Positions 51,600-63,558 of a stretch of DNA of 64,000 nucleotides are shown in pieces. The DNA is from Lanius collurio (taxonomy: Eukaryota > Chordata > Aves > Passeriformes > Laniidae). The DNA lies in assembly GCA_020086605.1 (NCBI GenBank), contig JACBWW010000016.1, positions 4,357,138-4,421,137 on the forward strand, given 5' to 3'. The notes under the pieces are model-generated. The model was not told where the DNA came from and did no database searches. It saw only the letters and a list, made by a program, of their open reading frames with translations. Every line of letters begins with the position of its first letter. The first letter of the stretch is position 1. The translations under genes and the position numbers were made by a program.

Positions 51600-51850
51600 A
51601 AGCTGGTAGAATGGAGACTTTGGGAACGTCTGCATTCCTTACCTCTCACGAGGGATGATTCAGCTTGATCTGGAGAGATTAGAAAAAGATAGAGCAGATT
51701 CATTTGTTATGTATGAAAGGAAGTGCCTTTTCACACAATGTGTCATAAAATTGTGGAACTCACTTGCAGGATTACTAAAGTTTGACCTGTTTTATTTATG
51801 CATGAATATCGACTGGTTTGATGCCCTTGCATTTTTTACCTCATAGTCTC
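51600..51850 (+). repeat. Old CR1/L3-like LINE fragment
   Basis: The block TTCACACAATGTGTCATAAA followed by TTGTGGAACTCACTTGCAG (51731-51769) corresponds to the stretch near the end of ORF2 in turtle-type CR1 and L3 elements that encodes a '...FFTQRVVNLWNSLP...' segment. The fossil frame here reads CLFTQCVIKLWNSLAG. Upstream residues (LDLERLEKDRADSF) and downstream text are more diverged. Orientation is plus, opposite to the copy at 4430-4860. It is a non-functional remnant. Confidence 0.5.
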
Positions 51851-53189
51851 TGCCAACCCTATCAAGTTTTGTTTATTTGTTTTTATGATGCCTTTTCTCA
51901 TGCACCTTTTCCAGTTTGTGGGAACTAAATGCAAACCAAAACATCTACTGTCTGGCTGCTTTTCCTCAAGTTGCAGAACTTTTATAAGAACATGCACTGA
52001 TCAGGCATCATAGTTGTATTTCAGTGAGAGAATTAAAAATTGTTTGGAGTTGATGAAGCAATACTTATATAAACTGCTAAGTATGTGTATATGTATCTAT
52101 AAAAATACGTAGTGAATAAATAAAAGCGTTGAGACCATCTTCAGTCTGTCTTCCCATCAATAAGAATTGAGTTTTATGCCTTTTATAATATTTTAACTAT
52201 TTTAGAAGTGTTATATTATTTTTATTAATGAGAAGTATGAATATCAAGAGCAGTGGGAACTCCATCTCCTGTCTAGATAAACCACCTAAACTACATAATG
52301 CAACAGTGTGTGTAAGAAAAGGACTTGTAGGGTAGAAAAATACATTCAAACTTGAACCTCATGTCAAACCAAAAGCTTTTAGTATCTTCTTTACTGGGCT
52401 AAGAGGGCAAGAGAATGCTATCACTGACAATGAATAAAATTGCAGAATACCAGAATTTATGAGAACAAGAAATTCTAATGAATAAAAAATTCACCAAATC
52501 CAAAAATGTAAAGTGCTGACCCCCTTTGACCTCAACAAGTTGTTAATTAGCAAAGGATTAACACCCTTTTCATGTGGTGGCAATCACTAGAAAATAATGT
52601 GCATGCATCAAAGAACTTCGGGGCCTTCTAACAAAAGATTAAACACAAAGATTCCATGGATTATGAAAGTGGAATCTGAAAGGGTCACTACACTGTCCAG
52701 TTTGCAATTTTGAACATATTATTGATACGTTAGAAAGGAAAATATTTTGGAAAGAAGGCTTGAAACAGAAATAACTTTTATATAGAAAAATTATTTACAT
52801 TGTATTAATTTCTAAATTTTGTGTACTTAATTTAGAACGAGTTATTAGAGAAAAATCTTAACACATTTTAAAGTATTGTTAGTTTACTATAAGGTAGAGA
52901 CAATGAGTTTTGGTTTTTAATGCGTTTTTCAAAAGGGCTTTAGAATGTTTCATTCCTGTCGTAAATCACTATGAACACCAGGGTTTTCAGTAGTCTAGGA
53001 TGAGTACTGTAAAACAAGCAAACAAAGCCAGAACTCTTTCTAGAAGAGAAAGCTTTTCTCTAAATGTTGTCTGCTTCTTATTTCTGAAAATATGGCCAAT
53101 ATTGTGAGTGCACCTGCTGCAAAGTAGAACTGACTTCCTTTCAGGCTGCATCAATATTTCATAATTGACTTCTGTAATGGGTTTGTAAG
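51851..53189. other. Non-coding DNA, no gene seen
   Basis: A+T-rich with no recognised gene or repeat. Confidence 0.6.
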
Positions 53190-53510
53190 TTTTGTTCTGA
53201 GCTGAGCCCCCGAGGGTCCCGGGTGGTGCTGAGGGCTCTGCAGCTTTGCAGGGGACCGCTGGGAAGCAGAGGGAGGGCTGGGTCCCTCCAGGTTTGCTCT
53301 GCACTACGCCCTGTGCAGCACTGAAGGGCACACCTCAGCCAAGTGGAGAGGGTGAGGAAGCTGAAACCTGTACATTTAGCCAAGAATTGTTTGGCTTTCG
53401 CTCCTCTTGGAATTACCAGCCTCAGAAACTTCTGCAAGTCAGCTGTCTGTTGGGGAAATTAATGACCAGCCCTGCCCCCCCCCAAGCTTGTGATGTGCAG
53501 CAGGAAGCAG
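53190..53510. other. G+C-rich patch, function unclear
   Basis: G+C rises sharply, with CpGs near 53211, 53220, 53257 and 53307, a GAGCCC/GGGCTC inverted pair at 53204-53238 and a C9 run at 53475-53483. Open frames on both strands (plus 53246-53518, minus 53159-53437 and 52987-53331) are an effect of composition, and none resembles a known protein. It could be a conserved element, an unidentified insertion or a small CpG-rich regulatory site. Confidence 0.35.
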
Positions 53511-54991
53511 TGGGCTGATAAGCACTTTCTTCTTGTCATAAAGACCCTCTGTAATTTCAATATCCAGACAAATATCTGGGTCACTAACCAAGTGAAACTC
53601 TTGGTTTTTCTAATCACCTGTAGGTAGTAAGTTCTGCAGTTAGTTTTGTCGTGAAAATGTGAAATTGTGAAAATGTATCTCTTTCTTTGTAACGCAGAGC
53701 GAGAACTTTTTGTAACTTTTTATCAAAACTAGGATATTTCCGCTTTTATAGGATGATAAATGCCTATTAGAGAACTTTTGCTTTTTATGTTTACTTCACT
53801 CACATCATGTTTCATTTTATTCAAGTCTCTCTTCTTTTGTTCCTTCTGCATTATGGGTTTGGCATATTCGAGACTTCATGATAGACAGGTTATGGAGTAA
53901 ATTATATCATGAGAGGGGGTAATGGTGATTTCACCTACCATTTTCAGTGGTGTGTTCATAGTTGCACTCATCACAAGGAGCCCATGCTTTGACTTGTACT
54001 TAAGGTCAGTCTCTCAGGGCTGACCACTGAGAAAAGTACTTTTCAGATAGATTGAGTAAATTGGACCTGGAAGTTTCTGAAAGATCATAAACAGGAAGCT
54101 GTGCAACTTTTACACTAATTTCTTAAAGAGCCACAATTGAAGCACAAAGGTTTTCTCTCTATTGTGAATTTGATCTCCTAATACTTGTGGTAGATTCTGT
54201 ATCTCCAAGGAGATTTTTCATTCTTAATTATACTCTGATGCTGACTAGGACATGTTCTCTTTGTATGTTTGGTTTGTGTCACTCCCTGGTTCAACTAGTG
54301 AATGAACTGAAGCCTCCTGTCAGAGCACAGGTCTGCCAAAATACACTATATTGCCCAGGTAATTTCCTGATTTTTGAAACATAAACTGATTCAGCTTCCA
54401 ACTTTATATGTTATTAGTCAAAAATAAAATTAAAAGATCCAATATTCTTAAGAGGAAATTAGCATAATTGTCTCTATCCATATCTAACTGTAGATGAAAT
54501 AAGCTATTGGTAGCCTAGATAATGAATGTATAAATAGGGACTAATTTAACTCTTCTTATTTCAGATAAGTAGGAAGTTAATTCAGAAAGGAATCATATTT
54601 GTCAACCAAAAGCATGACTGTGTTTGATTCTCTATTACACTTACTTCAGGATTCTGATTAAATACTGCCTGTCAGTTATGTCTCTTCCTAACTAGACAAA
54701 TGAAATTCTTGGAAGGCCAGACTTAAATTGTGTTTCCAGAAGAGTTCACATAAACAACTTTGACATTTGCTTTCTGCAAGTCTTCATGGCAGCAGAGTTG
54801 ATTATTTGAATACAGTTGGAAAGCAAGCAAATTCATATATCCATTCATGAAAGGTGTTCCTCTCTCATATTAAGGAGCCAGGAGTACAGAGATGTGTTGT
54901 GTTAGACTTTCAGCTGCACAGCTGGAACAGTTTCCAGCAAAATCTGTATTGGTTTAATACTGCATTAAACATCCCTCTTTTTTCATCTAAG
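53511..54991. other. Non-coding DNA, no gene seen
   Basis: No recognised gene or repeat. Confidence 0.6.
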
Positions 54992-55070
54992 ACAATGATT
55001 CTGTAAATACCTCAAACTACTCAAGTCCTGCCTCACTGAAAGGCAGCATTGCCCTTTCCAGCAGAAATAG
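54992..55070 (+). other. Exon-like segment, 79 bp, strong splice sites
   Basis: ATCCCTCTTTTTTCATCTAAG ends at 54991 as a strong acceptor, and AATAG|GTAAGTG at 55067-55077 is a near-perfect donor. Between them only one frame is open. It reads NDSVNTSNYSSPASLKGSIA and onward, Ser/Asn-rich, with two leading and two trailing bases of split codons. The other two frames stop. A Ser-rich linker exon of a neuronal or signalling protein would look like this, but I cannot assign it. An open frame of this length has a high chance probability, so the splice sites carry most of the weight. Confidence 0.3.
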
Positions 55071-55988
55071 GTAAGTGGGGATGGGAGAGGTGGGGCTCTT
55101 CCTTTCCTTTTGCTGGCATCATTTTAGAGTAGTGTAAATCATCCATGAACTCCACCCTAAAAGATAGAAAAGGAAAAAACATAACCAGATAAATTCTATT
55201 TCATATTATTTCTTACCACTTGAAGTCTTTAAAATTAGATGACATATTTCTTCTGAGTTCTCATACTTTCAGGACTTCTCACTGTTCAAAGGTCACAAGC
55301 AGCATCTTTTGCTTACAATAACTAAAACCCAGAAGTGCTATCTAAAAATATTCTAAACCAGTGTATGAACTTCTAAGATTCACATTCTTGGAACTAAACT
55401 CGTATTTCAGTACTTCTTGTTTGTTTACAATCCTTTCTGTCAGCAAACACAAAAGTAGTTTGCTGTAATAACTAAAATCCAGGGGCAGTGAGGTATGCAC
55501 TACTTAGAATTACTTACAATAAAGATGGGGCCCACAAACATACTCCTAAGTTCTACTGGCTTCCCTTTTTCCTTGAGCACTAGAGCAGATATGTCTGAAC
55601 CAACGTGTGCTGAGGGGAGGTGTAATGCTTTCTGTGTCCAATAAGAATAAAGAATAAAAGTATTAATAGGTGCATGGTAAGGAGTCTATGAAATCTCTTC
55701 TAAAACAGTCCTGCAGAACTCAGTATTGAAGTGACTGTGAAATGTAGGCTCAGTTCAATTATGAGACTGTGAATGAGTCCATGGTTTTTTCTTGAAGGCA
55801 CAGGCTTTCACAGTTTTGCACTCTCTTTGCCTGTAGAGGAGTGGGAGGGGGATGAAGGAGCTCATTTCCTTGTTTTTTAGAAGTTGAGCCATGGAAAGCC
55901 TAATGGATCAACAGAAATAAAAGTGTGGGGAAGATGTTGATGTATAATAATTCTACTCTTCTACTGCTCCTGCTAATTCCAAACTTAC
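55071..55988. other. Non-coding DNA, no gene seen
   Basis: No recognised gene or repeat. A purine-rich stretch lies near 55838-55860. Confidence 0.55.
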
Positions 55989-56091
55989 CTGCTGCTTATC
56001 ACATGGTGGGAGATATTCTCATTATTATTTTCCTTAATGCTGTTCATGTTCAAAGTTAGAATAGCCCTGCACATCCCGTTTATCACAAACT
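55989..56091 (-). other. Exon-like segment, 103 bp, minus strand
   Basis: On the minus strand GGCTTTCCATACAG (AG at 56093-56092) is a moderate acceptor and AGCAG|GTAAGTTT (GT at 55988-55987) a near-perfect donor. One frame is open throughout (FVINGMCRAILTLNMNSIKE and onward). The peptide is unknown and A+T-rich, so chance remains likely. Confidence 0.18.
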
Positions 56092-56235
56092 CTGTATGGA
56101 AAGCCATATGGTGATCAAGGCTGGGAATTATGCCCCAAGTTTCACACTAAATGCACTTATATGGTCTTATGGCTACTTATGCTTGGTGCCCATCTGTTAG
56201 GATGGCAGGGGGCCCACTGCTAAGTTGGCCAGACA

Positions 56236-56285
56236 GTTGCCCTTGAGGATAGTTGCCAGACAACGTTTGAGCTTCCATGGGCAAC
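56236..56285. promoter_or_regulatory. Cluster of RFX X-box-like half-sites
   Basis: GTTGCC occurs at 56236-56241 and 56252-56257, and GGGCAAC, the opposite half-site, at 56279-56285. GTTGCCAGACAAC is close to a full X-box (GTNRCC-N-RGYAAC) with one mismatch in the right half. RFX proteins bind such sites in ciliary and immune genes. Binding here is unproven. Confidence 0.25.
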
Positions 56286-59200
56286 ATAGCAATGGAAAAA
56301 CCACCGGCTTTGCTAAAACTGCCTCCTTAAACCAACAATGGCACCTTACATAGTTATAGCTTCTACTTCATGTAGCAAATATATCAAGTAAAAATGTAGA
56401 AATAAGGATTTCTGAGAGATATGGGTTATACTGCAGTGAGCAGTTGTAAAAGTCATCCAGGAGAACTGTTTCAAGTCAGACTGCAGTGAACTAAAATTAC
56501 AAGTGTACAGCATGCAGAAGATTTCTCATCAAGTAGGAAACTAGAAAACAGACTGATGTAACACATCTGTGGCAAAACTAAAGATGGGAGTTCTAAATAT
56601 TCTTCAGGGATTTAGTACTCAGCTTCAGAGAGAGAAGGTGCTATGATTCAAGTTGGTATTCACTACGTAGGAGGTGGGATGATCCTTGCTATTTCAAACA
56701 ACCAAACATATTTTGCTTCATACTAAAGCTAAGGAATGAAAGTTTTATTTTGGGAGAAGAAAAACCTTAAATCTTTGCAATTGAAAACAAATTTGCATTT
56801 TGAAGACTGCATGAAAATAAAGGTCAAAATAGAAAGAGTAATGAATAACAGTATGCATGGTATAGCAAATGCATTTTGCAGAGTATAAAAGTAGACATTA
56901 AGCTACGAAAAGAGAAAGAAGAAATTAGGCAGTATCAAGAAGGTATCAGAAGCAGGGAGAAGTGAAAAAAGCAGGCAGGTTTATTTATGTAAATTTTAAA
57001 AAGTACATTGTACACAAAGTCTCTGGTTTAGACTTGGAATTGACTACATTGAAGATAAAAGCAGTCATGACTTCAGGAAGGAGAGGGAAAATATAAGCAG
57101 GAAAAAGCATTCAGTCTAAGAAAGAAAAATAAGCTTTCATGTGTAGGGGAGCTGGGAAAAAAAAACCCTAAGAAATTAAAAGCAGGTGGTAGCAATTGAA
57201 GTTCAGCTCTTCCATTGACTGTGTGGATTAGGCCTTAGAAGCCCTGAAGCCTTGATTGCTGAACAGTGTTACTGAGAAAAAAAAAAATTCTGCTTCTCTT
57301 AAGTTTTTTCTGGTTCTGGCCAGCTCTCTTGCAGCTCGAAGGTCTACTCTGTCAGAATGTCATCTTTGCCTATACAGGTGATGATTTCTTTATTGCTTCA
57401 ATAGCACTGCCTTTTCTACCTGTAACTTTTCTAGGGGCATTATATTCTCATTTTAAAAATCAAATTAAGCAGATTTGGTGTTACTGAAAGATAGCAAGAT
57501 CTTGATATTGAGTCTTCTCACAGGAGTCTAAGAGTTTGGATAGAGATTTCATTGGTAAAGATTTGTGTCCAGATGGACAAAACTGATTAAGAGCACAATT
57601 TGGTGGCCCGAATAATTGCTTATGATAGAGAAAGCTGCATGCCAGGTCTTGAACCTGATTCATTCCAGGAAATATTGATTTCCTTCATGTCAGATGGGTG
57701 GACTGGATTTTCTAGAGGAAATGATCACCTTTTCCTTATCTTGTTTTCACTTTGTCTGGGGTTGCTGGAACATAACATTTTTTAAAAGCCATGAACACTT
57801 CTATGGGTTAAAGAAGGCCCACTCTGTGAAGCTTTAGTGAAGAAGATGAAATGACTCTAGGATGTCATGAACTCTAAGACCCCAGAAGGGTCCAGCAGGT
57901 GAAAATGGTTGTAGATCCATTGTCAAAACTCTCTTTGCAGTTTTAGGAGGAAGGTCTAATTTCTGCTCTGAAGGTGTTACTGACCAGGTCACCTTCTTCA
58001 GTCTGAAAGGGCCACCATTCCCTGTTGAAATGAGTTAGCCAAGGAAATGCTTGAAACGATTCCTCTTCGTAAATCCGCTCACTTTTCTTCCATTTCTGTC
58101 ATTTATTTAATAAATCCGTATTCTCTACAGTAATCATGCCAGATACTGCTGTGTGCTCCAGGAGATTAGGTTAAACATGCTATGGGAAAATGGACCACTG
58201 AATTAAAACAGTAGTTTTTCTTAGAATCATATTTTTGTAAGATAGCTTCACTTTAAATAAGTTCAGTTTCTTTGTGTTGACTTTATGGCATTTCATAGCA
58301 ATCATAAGATTAAGAGGTTAAATCTATAATTTTTAATACGTTTTTTGGCTGTATAACATTCATAGATTCACATTAACTTTCTAGGAGGTTTTTCAGAGAT
58401 GAACAGAAATGTGAATTTAATTTTGATCTTGGTTCAACATCTAAGATTAACACATGATAACCCAGTTACATAGTTCATTCTGAACCTGAACTCTAGCAAA
58501 AACTTCTGTCTTTCAAGTTTTCCTGAAATAATTGAAACACAGTGCTTATTAGTAACCAGATGTAATTGAAGCGAAATACTTTCAGTTTTAACAGATGGAC
58601 CTTTCAAAACCAACTATATGAAACTAGTTTATTTTGAGTGTTTTGTTCCCAGAGGGACAGCATTTTATTTAGTACTCATAGCTCTAATTTGCATATTGTG
58701 TTTCATTTGTTTCATGACCACATTAATTAGAAGACTATCTTGCTGTAGATGATATTTCAGTTCCTGAATGAACAGGGACATGAGCTTCAGGCAAGTTGCA
58801 TTAATTTGGTCTGTATGGAAATTAATAACAAATGTACTCCAAACTTTTCCTTCAAAAATAATAATTTGAATATTTATGCATAAGGAAAGGCCATTCCTTA
58901 CCCTTGGCCAAGGGATTATTTTGTTGGTTTATCCACAAGAAAATATTTTATGTTGACAATCCATTGCATGAGTGATTTTTAAAACAGAATCAGAACACAC
59001 AGTTCTTAAAAAACCTTGATCACAAATTTGTTTCCTAGAAGTTTGATTATGACCTGAGAGACTGCTCTTGATCTTGGAAATGAAATGTCCAAAGTTCATT
59101 TCTACAGAAGTTCTAGATAGGAAAAGCAAAATCCTTAACAAAGATCCCAAATGTTGGGTTGTGGGTTATGTAAAGAAGAAAAGGAGGAATGTTGATGTAA

Positions 59201-60819
59201 TTAATAAATTTTTGAAACCAGAAGAGACTACACCAAAGTGAGTCCAGTATATTCCTGTTGAAACTGCTTCCAAAACTGCTTGGATAAATGTCTCGGAGTG
59301 AGGATTCCCCTGTGAACTCCCTCTTACAGTGCCTGCACTGAAAAAGTGGTGTTACAGGGACGTGTGCTAACACTTCAGTGCCATCCTCGAAGAGGCAATT
59401 CTGGTGTGCAGTGCCAAAGTACAAAAAAATCTGCTCAGAATGAGAAACTTCATCGTGTGTACCTCATTTCTGAAATGTGGACTTTTAAATCTCAGAAGTT
59501 TTATTAGGCATTATTGACAAGCAAAGCAGGTTCAGAGGGCACAGTTTCAACAAGAAGCCTCAAGTAGTCTGTAAAGCTATGTTGACACAAATATTTTTCT
59601 TTGAAGATACTGCAGTCTCATGCTTTCCATTGCAGGAAAAAACCTCTTTTTTCTCCCTCCACCTTTCATGAAGTGCTTTATATTTGCAAACTGCATACCT
59701 TTTTAAAGCCAAGGAAAACTACAGTTGTTCTTTTATCTGTGGCCTTCAGATTATTTGTCTGGACTTAGGGCTAAACATCCTGCTCTAAACTTTACAAGGT
59801 TGTTCATTCTTATGCACTTTACATTAAAAAAAAAATAAGTCTTTGTGATTAGAGTATATAAATAGATTGTGTTTAGAAGCTATTTTTTATCATAGTTCTG
59901 ATTTTGGCAGGGGGAAATTTTTTAGCATGTCTGTGTTTTGATTTTATTGATAATATGTTATTTCTGCCTTTCACTTCTACAGGTACTTAAGGAATTTAAC
60001 TATATTCCTACAATGATTATGTCTTTCTCAGAACCATCCCAGAAAAGATAGATTTCATTTTGACTTTGATTTTTCACTTTGAATTTTAAATAACGTTCTT
60101 TTTTCCTATTTTTTCCTTCAACGTTATTTTCCTGACAGTTCAGTAATTCTATTCCCATTTCCAGCTAAATCTGAATGCTTTGACTTTCCAATGGATTGCA
60201 AACAACACCCTAGACTCTCAAAGAGGGAATGACCTGAGTTACAGGGAAAAGGGCAATAGCATTTTTATACTCCTTGGTGTACTTCCTCCTCACCTTAATC
60301 TGAGGAAAAATGTCGAAAATTTGATTATGATAATAATAATTTAAAAAGCCATATCCCCTTTCATGCTTATTGCAACACTAATTTCTCTAAATGAACAACA
60401 TAAAGAATCCCCCAAAGTAGCAGAGTTTAGGTTGATTTGGCAATAATGGTCCATCTTTTGCACTTGAATTTTACCTGTGCAGTCAGAAAGAAGGGCACCA
60501 GGTTATGGCAGCTCAAATGAGGACAAAGTGTGATTTGTGACTTGAAATCTTTCCTGGGCAGCCCAAAGAGAAGCCTCAGACCCTCCCAGCCATCTCCTTC
60601 AGCACTGAAGTCACTGGTACTTTGCTTCTGCAACAGTTGCATGGCTTCCATTCTTAATACCTATATGCATTTTTTTTTCATTCCAGGTTTCCCAATACGC
60701 TTCTTGCAGATAATTGGACAGCTTACAAATCTAGTCTATTAAAACAATTGTATGAGGTTTTTTACCCAGTCTGTCTAGGTTCCTATTTAATCATAGAAAA
60801 TGAACTGTATTGCAGAAGC
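56286..60819. other. Non-coding DNA, no gene seen
   Basis: About 4.5 kb with no recognised gene or repeat. The minus-strand frame 59113-59424 contains a CRHC motif that superficially recalls a zinc finger, but the rest of the C2H2 pattern is absent. Confidence 0.55.
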
Positions 60820-61340
60820 CATTATGCTGTTAATGCAAGCGAGGGGTGTTTAAGGGAGCTGGGGTATCCCAGCAAATCTCCTTTTATTCTGCTGCTCTTT
60901 TCTTGCTTGAGTTTTGTTAATTTTTGAGTGCTGCTCATGAAGCCAGGAAAGCAGTAAAGTCTTTGAAAAGCATGAAATAAATTCTGTTCAGTGAGTGGGT
61001 AATTGTTCAAGGTCATCTGTTCGTTGTCTTTGTCTTGATTGTTTGAATTAGTAGCTAATAATGGGGCTGAACCGTGAATGAATTATTATCCATAGGGCAT
61101 ATTTTGGGGAGTGTCAGGAAATATTACAGGGTAATTAAGGTTATCCAATAGCAAGGCTGTGTTACCAGCAGATGTCTAGTAATTACTATGTTTAAAAAGT
61201 GCGGGGATTAAACTAAGATTATAGCTTTTATATTGTCTGCCTTTACAAGTCAGACTTGGAATTTATTCAGTTTATTCTGCTGCCCTTTTTCTTTTGTTCT
61301 GATTCTGTCACTTAAATTCCAACTTAAACACAGGCCTTTC
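60820..61340. promoter_or_regulatory. Candidate conserved non-coding element
   Basis: Long homopolymer-poor sequence with TTCAAGGTCA near 61006-61015 (a nuclear-receptor monomer type site), several TAATTA/ATTA and GTAATTAAGG cores (61070-61190), a CCAAT box near 61146, and CpGs near 60840, 61021, 61071 and 61203. This mixture is typical of deeply conserved enhancers. No alignment is available to confirm it. Confidence 0.38.
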
Positions 61341-62279
61341 CTGGTGAATTAAAATAAACATCAGCAGATGGTATGCAGTACATGTGTATACAAAATAGCA
61401 GTGTGGTTATTGAGGACTACAAAGATAACTGCATTGATAAATACTGCTACTATTTATTTGTTAACAAGTTCGTATTCCATTCTAGGTTTTGAACGTTAGG
61501 TCTTTCAGGTCCTAAAATAGTGCAAAGATTATTTTCTCTAAATATTTTTCAACACTGTAACAGTATTTAATATGACAGGAGAGCTCAATTGTTTAGTTAA
61601 ACTTAATTTGTTGAGTTGGGCATCTTCATGCAAAACCAAAAGTCCTGAGTTCAAAGTTTTGTTGTTATTACTGACCCTAAGCTGGCTTAATACTACCAGA
61701 GGCCAGGGAAGGGGAAGCATTTGTTTAGTCCCCGATCCAGCAAATTTGATTTTAGCAGATGGGCTGAAGGGAGATAATGTAATGGACAAGTATCTGTGGC
61801 ATCTGGAATGTCTGGATTTAGCACAGTTGACTGGCACTGGGGTGGGGAGGGCAGCATGGAAGCTGTCTGTGCAGAGTGAGCCTCAGAGGTAATGAGAAAC
61901 CTCTCAGTAGAAAAGGGTGATGACTGGGAAGAAAAAGTCAGGACACTGAGTGTTTATAGCCATAAAAGAGGAAAAGTGGGAGGTCTGAAAAATGGAGGAG
62001 AGCTACAAAATGAACATGGCAGAAATGGAAATGTGGACAGCAGTGAGTAAATATTTTGAACAAGTGTTTATGTGCTTTCTGGGACCTCTTCAAAGAGGAA
62101 CACACTGGCAGATTGGTTTTTTCCTTAACAACAATTTTAAAACAAAATTGAAATAAAACGTTCACTTTGCAAATTGTAGGCAATATCCCAGAGTCTAAAC
62201 TTCTTTGATTCTGGCCTACCACACCTTTGCATAATTTTTTCTTCTGACTAGCATTAAGCAGGGTAAGATTTTCATTTAT
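61341..62279. other. Non-coding DNA, no gene seen
   Basis: A plus-strand frame (61572-61892, 106 codons) overlaps a minus-strand one (61538-61837). The part near 61640-61760 has a GTCCTGAGTTCAAAG motif recalling a tRNA-type B box and a CCCCGATCCAGCAAA motif recalling old amniote repeats, so this may be a degraded SINE. I do not recognise a gene. Confidence 0.4.
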
Positions 62280-62830
62280 TTATTTTGCGTGCTGCTGGCA
62301 GTGCAAGAGGGGATTACACAGGAGCGCTCTGGATTTGGAAGTTGAGCTACTGTGTTAGTGATTTTTATTGGTGTGTGGCTAGCAGCAGGTGAATCAGCCC
62401 ATGGCAAATGCAGCTGGTTGTTGCAGTCTGAGACCCTGATCACTCTACCTGATGCCAGAGATACCCATTGATGCACAAGTTATAATTTCAGAAATTATTA
62501 TAGCCATGCTAGAAGTAGTCCATTAATATTGCATTGACAGCTTCTTTGACTTTAAAATAATTATGATAAATATTACATGTTAATGACAAATGATTGTGCT
62601 GATTTGAAAATGCTAGTTATACATTCGCATGCATGAGCAAAGGAAAATAAGCGACAGAACCTGACATGCCAGCGTGGAGAAGTGGCTTACTGTGGACATG
62701 CTAGGATGAAACCTTTTCATGAACTATCTAGGACATGCAATTCGTATTATTGGTCTTAATTGCATGGGGGATCTCATTAAAGTCAAAGAAATTTTTCATT
62801 ATTTAAAATTAAGGGCCATATGAAGTTTTT
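62280..62830. promoter_or_regulatory. Candidate conserved non-coding element
   Basis: The left half (62280-62480) is balanced in composition with CpG near 62287 and 62324. The right half is dense in homeodomain-type cores: CCATTAATATTGCATTGACAG near 62520 (ATTA plus the TALE core TGACAG), AATTATGATAAAT and TTAATGACAAATGATTG. A perfect 7-3-7 palindrome lies at 62482-62498. CGCATGCATGAG near 62627 adds further symmetry. I infer an enhancer-like element. Confidence 0.4.
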
Positions 62831-63078
62831 TACTTCGCTAAAATATTCTTTCTAAATTGTCACTTGAAGTTAAAAATTAAAGCTAACACATGTTCAGAAT
62901 AAAATCTAAAATCTTCTGATATTTAAAGAGTGACTATAATCCAAATTTATTTTCTTTGACATTAATTTTCAAAGAAACTCAAGTTAGGACTTTTCACTTA
63001 TTAACCTCTATTGGAATTAATGCTTGACCAGTGTAGAGGCAAAGGTAAGAGCATGGAAAGGGAAGGGCAGAAACAACT

Positions 63079-63122
63079 AGCAAAACATCTGAGATTTGTC
63101 AGCAAAACATCTGAGATTTGTG
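63079..63122 (+). repeat. 22-bp tandem duplication, two copies
   Basis: A 22-bp unit starting AGCAAAACATCTGAGATTTG occurs at 63079-63100 and again at 63101-63122. The copies agree at 21 of 22 positions and differ only in the last base (C versus G), which indicates a recent local duplication. Confidence 0.95.
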
Positions 63123-63541
63123 CAGGTAAAGATAAAGGTGAAATACGAAGTGTCTCTGAATGTTTCTGTGTGTGATTATTCTGAGTTAAGGTTCACACTC
63201 ATCCATGTAAATTATAATGGGATTTTTATCTGTTTAGGTTTCCCGACTTTTTAAAGTGCAGGCCCCTCATCAAATCAATTAAAAACTTCAATATCTAAGT
63301 CCCTTCAGTGGAATACTGTAATGCCTCTTGTTTGTATTCTAAGTGATTGATATCCATATGTTAACATGATAAATGGTAAAATCTGATGTAAAATGCTCCA
63401 AGCTTTGTGAAAGACTTCCATATTTCTTGGTTGTCTTGTTATTACCATACCAATGTCTGTGCCACAGCCTGTTTAATCTTAATGGGCATATTTTTGTTGA
63501 CCTCATTGTACTTTGGATCCAAATAGAAAACTATTCAACTC

Positions 63542-63558
63542 TTTTTTTTTTTTTTTTT
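63542..63558. repeat. T17 homopolymer
   Basis: Seventeen consecutive T residues followed by AG. No retroposed sequence can be identified beside it. Confidence 0.9.

Noticed and set aside
53246..53518. 90-codon plus-strand frame in the G+C-rich patch
   Set aside because: Both strands are open because stop codons are scarce in G+C-rich DNA; no protein similarity recognised.
59113..59424. Minus-strand frame with CRHC, resembling a zinc finger
   Set aside because: The paired histidines and spacing of a C2H2 finger are absent.
61572..61680. tRNA-like A-box and B-box motifs
   Set aside because: The distance between the boxes is about 20 bases too long and no cloverleaf can be drawn; at most a decayed SINE.
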